DNA of 39,185 bases. Source: JALYXS01 sp051003795. GTDB lineage: Bacteria > Acidobacteriota > Terriglobia > Bryobacterales > Bryobacteraceae. A program made the position numbers and the translations under genes. Each line of letters opens with the position of its first letter. The stretch's first letter is position 1. A model generated the notes under the pieces. It saw nothing but the letters and a program-made list of their open reading frames with translations. It searched no databases and was not told the DNA's origin. The DNA lies in NCBI GenBank assembly GCA_051003795.1, contig JBPCKZ010000013.1, positions 1-39,185 of the forward strand, given 5' to 3'. Positions 36,650 through 39,185 of the stretch are shown in pieces.

Positions 36650-37345
36650 TCACTCCTTACGTACAGCGCGGTTTGATATTTGTTCCAGTTTACCCAAACC
36701 CGGATCGATTTCCGAAACCGGGATGGGGCGTTGGGGACTCTCCCGGCGATGCATGTCCAAGGCGACACGGCGGGCCGGAGTGTCCGCGGCGAGGCTGGCC
36801 GGCGCGGATGGGACCCGGGCGGAGGCCAATTGGGTTTGTTTTTGCAAATCCTGTTTGTCGCGCCGGTCGCGCGAACGCTGCAACTCATGAAGAGCCTTTG
36901 TAAAACGAGCGTTCGATGCGGGCTTCGTAGCGCGAAGGTTGACGAGCGCGTGGGGACCCGACGAATCCTGGCGGAATACGTGGCCAAGGCGGACGCTATC
37001 CGTGGGATCTTGATGAATCTCTTCCAGATATTCCGCGGTCTGAGAGAGTCGATCGTCGAAGATGCCTTGCTCGATAGCGCGCACTCTGCGGAGGCGCCAG
37101 GCGGCGCAGACGAGCTGTTCGAGCAGTGTGTGTTCGGTGGGAGTGCGAGGTTGGTATTCGTCTTGAAAGGCTTCGGAAAGCTGGTTGAAGGCGTCCTCGT
37201 CTTCGGGATCGAGGAGAAGGCCCTCGGCGGTGAGGCCTTGGGTCACGGCGTTGTGGCGGAGGGCGGCGCGTCCTTCGGGGGTGCGCGCGCCGGCGCTTTT
37301 TTGGGCATTGCGGCGATTGGCGTCAAGTTGCTTTTGGGATGGCAT
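36650..37345 (-). CDS. Acidobacterial-type hypothetical protein
   Basis: The 231-residue protein begins MPSQKQLDANRRNAQKSAGA and RTPEGRAALRHNAVTQGLTA. This N-terminal motif (ANRxNAQxSxGxRTPEGKA) I recall as common in many acidobacterial and planctomycete proteins of unknown role. The middle is helical and acidic (EDEDAFNQLSEAFQDEYQPR, LLEQLVCAAWRLRRVRAIEQ); the C-terminal third is rich in Arg, Gln and Pro and looks disordered. No signal peptide or membrane helix is seen. Its last codons form the AAGGAG ribosome binding site of the adaptor gene, so the two are probably translated in a coupled way. A regulatory or nucleic-acid-binding role is only a guess. Confidence 0.75.
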   Translation of the reverse strand: MPSQKQLDANRRNAQKSAGARTPEGRAALRHNAVTQGLTAEGLLLDPEDEDAFNQLSEAFQDEYQPRTPTEHTLLEQLVCAAWRLRRVRAIEQGIFDDRLSQTAEYLEEIHQDPTDSVRLGHVFRQDSSGPHALVNLRATKPASNARFTKALHELQRSRDRRDKQDLQKQTQLASARVPSAPASLAADTPARRVALDMHRRESPQRPIPVSEIDPGLGKLEQISNRAVRKE

Positions 37346-37453
37346 TAGCTGGTATAACGACTTCAGGGTAGCGCGCGAAATCGCCGGACAGGGGGGCGCG
37401 GGCGTAAATGGATGGGAACAGGAGAGATGTTTGAGGGGGAGAAAGGGTGGCCG

Positions 37454-37996
37454 TCAGGGAGCGTCCGGGCTATGGAGGCGCGCCAGTTTCGCCGCGCCGA
37501 TCGCTTGGCCCACGTGGCGTTGGGTATGTTCGGCGATATGGACGACAAGCCCGACGACGGTTGTGGGAAGGCGCTTGCGTCCGACATACCTGGCGTCGGC
37601 GAAGGTTGCGGGGTCCGTGGACCGGATGACGCTTTCCGCATAATCTAAAGAACGGTCGATGCAAGCGAGAAGTTCGGTCCGTTCGGCGCCCGGCTCTTTT
37701 TCCGCGTGTAAAGCGGCCATTTGAGTTGCAGTCAAGGAGTTGCCAAGCAGATACGCGACGAGCCGGTCCACGCTGCCGGCGATATGGCGCAAGTGAAAAC
37801 CGAGCGAGCCGAGTTCATACGGCTGCAGCCAGACCTGTTCCGCCGATAGCCCTTCCGTGTGCTTCGCCAGATCCTCGCGCGCTTGCCGTAGGGCAAACAG
37901 CACGGGCGCGAGTACCGGATGTACGCCGGGTAGTTCGCCCCTCAACCATGGTTCAGGCAGCTCAGTCAAAAATCCCGGCCGCCTCTCGGAACCCAC
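37454..37996 (-). CDS. DinB-family protein
   Basis: From GTG 37996 the protein has 180 residues. It is a four-helix-bundle DinB/YfiT-type protein: LRQAREDLAKHTEGLSAEQV, then SLGFHLRHIAGSVDRLVAYL with one conserved His pair, and VGLVVHIAEHTQRHVGQAIG with the others. These His residues form the usual metal site. Family members include thiol transferases and many of unknown function. The open frame extends to 38101 but overlaps the permease gene, so the GTG start, 8 bases after the permease stop, fits better. It is probably co-transcribed with the permease. Substrate unknown. Confidence 0.85.
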   Translation of the reverse strand: MGSERRPGFLTELPEPWLRGELPGVHPVLAPVLFALRQAREDLAKHTEGLSAEQVWLQPYELGSLGFHLRHIAGSVDRLVAYLLGNSLTATQMAALHAEKEPGAERTELLACIDRSLDYAESVIRSTDPATFADARYVGRKRLPTTVVGLVVHIAEHTQRHVGQAIGAAKLARLHSPDAP

Positions 37997-38004
37997 GGCG
38001 GATA

Positions 38005-39141
38005 TTATCCCAGGGCCGCGAACAGAAATCCGAGACCGACTCCGGCAACGAGAAAAAACGCAAAGAGCGATATCGCCAGCGTGCGCGAAATTTCGCGCCA
38101 CAGATAGACGGCCGGAATGGCGCTATATGTTCCCAAAGTCATCAGGAACATCATCGTGTAACCGGCGCTAATGCCAGTCCGATAGAGCTCTCCGGCAAAT
38201 AAAACGTCGAGTGCAATCGGGACAGGCATGAAAACGCCCAACACCGAAGCTGCCATAAGCCGCCAACCGCTCATGGCACCGAGAAGGGCGCTCCATGGCA
38301 CGAGTACCAGCAGGGCCGAGGCGAGAAGGCTGGCGGCGATCATGAGGGAAATCGTCGGCTTGAATAACATCCACACGTGCTTCGCGTAACTCACGAGCAC
38401 TTGGGCGGCGGAGTCGATGAACGGCTTATTGCACGCTTCGTCCCCGATTTCCAAAGAGCAGGATGCGGCTGCCGAATCTACTTTGAATCGCGTCAGGGCG
38501 CCGCGGCCTTCGAGAAAGCGAATGAGGCGCGGCACCAAAATCAGAATCACGGAGAGCAACACCAGATATTTCACCGCGCCGAAGTACCAGGGAAGAATCG
38601 TGAAGGTAATTGCAATTACAACGGGATTGAAGTTCGGCGAACTGAACAAATACCCGAGCGCGACCTCCACGCGGCCGTGGCCACGAGTGAGACCGCATGC
38701 CATGGGAACGGCGCAATTCGCGCAGACTCCCATCGGCACTCCGACCATGGCGCCTTTCAACGAGTTCAAGGTATAGTTCTGTCCTATTCGCAACGGATGA
38801 TATTGCAAAACCGTGTGCATCAACGCCCCGAATAGCAGCCCGAAAGTCATGCCGATTGCCATGGAACCGAGCCAGTTCAGCGCGCCAAACAGGATGCGGA
38901 CACTTGCCGGGTCGTGAGTGCTTGTCCGAAAAACTTCACGGCTGAATGCCATGCTGGCGAGCGGCTGGTTGGAATGATGAGCCTTTAGAAGCAGGGCTGG
39001 GTACCGCGATCCAAACCAAAACACCAACAGAATCGTCAGTCCCAGAACCGTTAACGCGATCGGCCGGGCATTGCAGCGCAGCCACGTGCGAAGATCGGGA
39101 CCAAAGCTGCTCGAAATCGGGAAAGCGTGGGCTACCGGCAT
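38005..39141 (-). CDS. Predicted permease with CxxC motif (PF03773/ArsP-like)
   Basis: The 378-residue membrane protein has about eight hydrophobic segments. The landmark is GVPMGVCANCAVPMACGLTR near residues 134-153, with C140, C143 and C149; this CxxC-containing loop is typical of the UPF0718/PF03773 permease group, some of which export organic arsenicals. A second repeat-like segment reads GVFMPVPIALDVLFAGELYR in the C-terminal half. A soluble loop around residue 225-245 also has cysteines (SCSLEIGDEACN). The transported compound is unknown. The start ATG 39141 lies 44 bases from the window edge, so any upstream partner is outside view. Confidence 0.8.
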   Translation of the reverse strand: MPVAHAFPISSSFGPDLRTWLRCNARPIALTVLGLTILLVFWFGSRYPALLLKAHHSNQPLASMAFSREVFRTSTHDPASVRILFGALNWLGSMAIGMTFGLLFGALMHTVLQYHPLRIGQNYTLNSLKGAMVGVPMGVCANCAVPMACGLTRGHGRVEVALGYLFSSPNFNPVVIAITFTILPWYFGAVKYLVLLSVILILVPRLIRFLEGRGALTRFKVDSAAASCSLEIGDEACNKPFIDSAAQVLVSYAKHVWMLFKPTISLMIAASLLASALLVLVPWSALLGAMSGWRLMAASVLGVFMPVPIALDVLFAGELYRTGISAGYTMMFLMTLGTYSAIPAVYLWREISRTLAISLFAFFLVAGVGLGFLFAALG

Positions 39142-39185
39142 GGTCTTGAGGTTAGCACCACGGTTCAGGCAGCTAAGGCAAAGAT

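Noticed and set aside
1..39185. A dedicated defence, secretion or biosynthetic gene cluster
   Set aside because: Apart from the brnTA relic and RHS fragment, no gene matches known defence, phage, secretion or secondary-metabolite core families.

Overview
The window looks like chromosomal DNA from a GC-rich acidobacterium, probably of the Bryobacter/Solibacter type. This rests on gene content: Oar-like TonB-dependent outer-membrane proteins of more than 1000 residues, paired ECF sigma factor and Ser/Thr kinase genes, a DUF1549/DUF1553 plus DUF1501 gene pair, a Tat-exported molybdenum hydroxylase and a sulfite oxidase. No rRNA, tRNA, CRISPR array, integrase, transposase or phage gene was seen.

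Layout. Positions 1-1640 are a zone of broken genes: a truncated DUF1549 protein (83-601, minus), a frameshifted RHS/YD-repeat fragment (about 830-1064, minus), the 3' end of a brnT toxin gene (about 1172-1288) and a brnA-like antitoxin frame interrupted by TAG (1266-1619). From 1667 to 5431 there is a three-gene plus-strand operon for a periplasmic xanthine dehydrogenase/aldehyde oxidoreductase (FeS, Mo and FAD subunits), followed by a small cysteine-rich protein. A minus-strand sigma factor and beta-propeller kinase module follows (9207-5752); the kinase appears to have lost its first 26 codons to a frameshift. Two secreted proteins come next (9456-13514): a VCBS-propeller protein fused to a ceramidase-like domain, and an unrecognised protein. 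An Oar-like receptor (17354-13848, minus) diverges from a DUF1549/DUF1553 and DUF1501 operon (17625-21460).

A PAP2 membrane phosphatase gene (22311-21457, minus) diverges from a second sigma factor and kinase module, this time with a TPR sensor region (22383-25983). That module is followed by an orphan 156-residue protein and an MFS transporter (to 27727). The remaining 11.4 kb all reads leftward: a CxxC permease, a DinB-family protein, an unknown acidobacterial-type protein, an RND efflux adaptor and pump, a second Oar-like receptor, and a sulfite oxidase with a c-type cytochrome.

Together the genes are mostly cell-envelope and periplasmic redox functions: substrate capture through the outer membrane, periplasmic molybdoenzymes and efflux, with two transmembrane kinase modules. 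No clear new defence or mobile system was found. The most notable features are the broken-gene zone with its brnTA remnant, the propeller-ceramidase fusion whose expected catalytic serine seems absent, the frameshifted kinase 5' end, and the orphan protein joined to the second kinase module.
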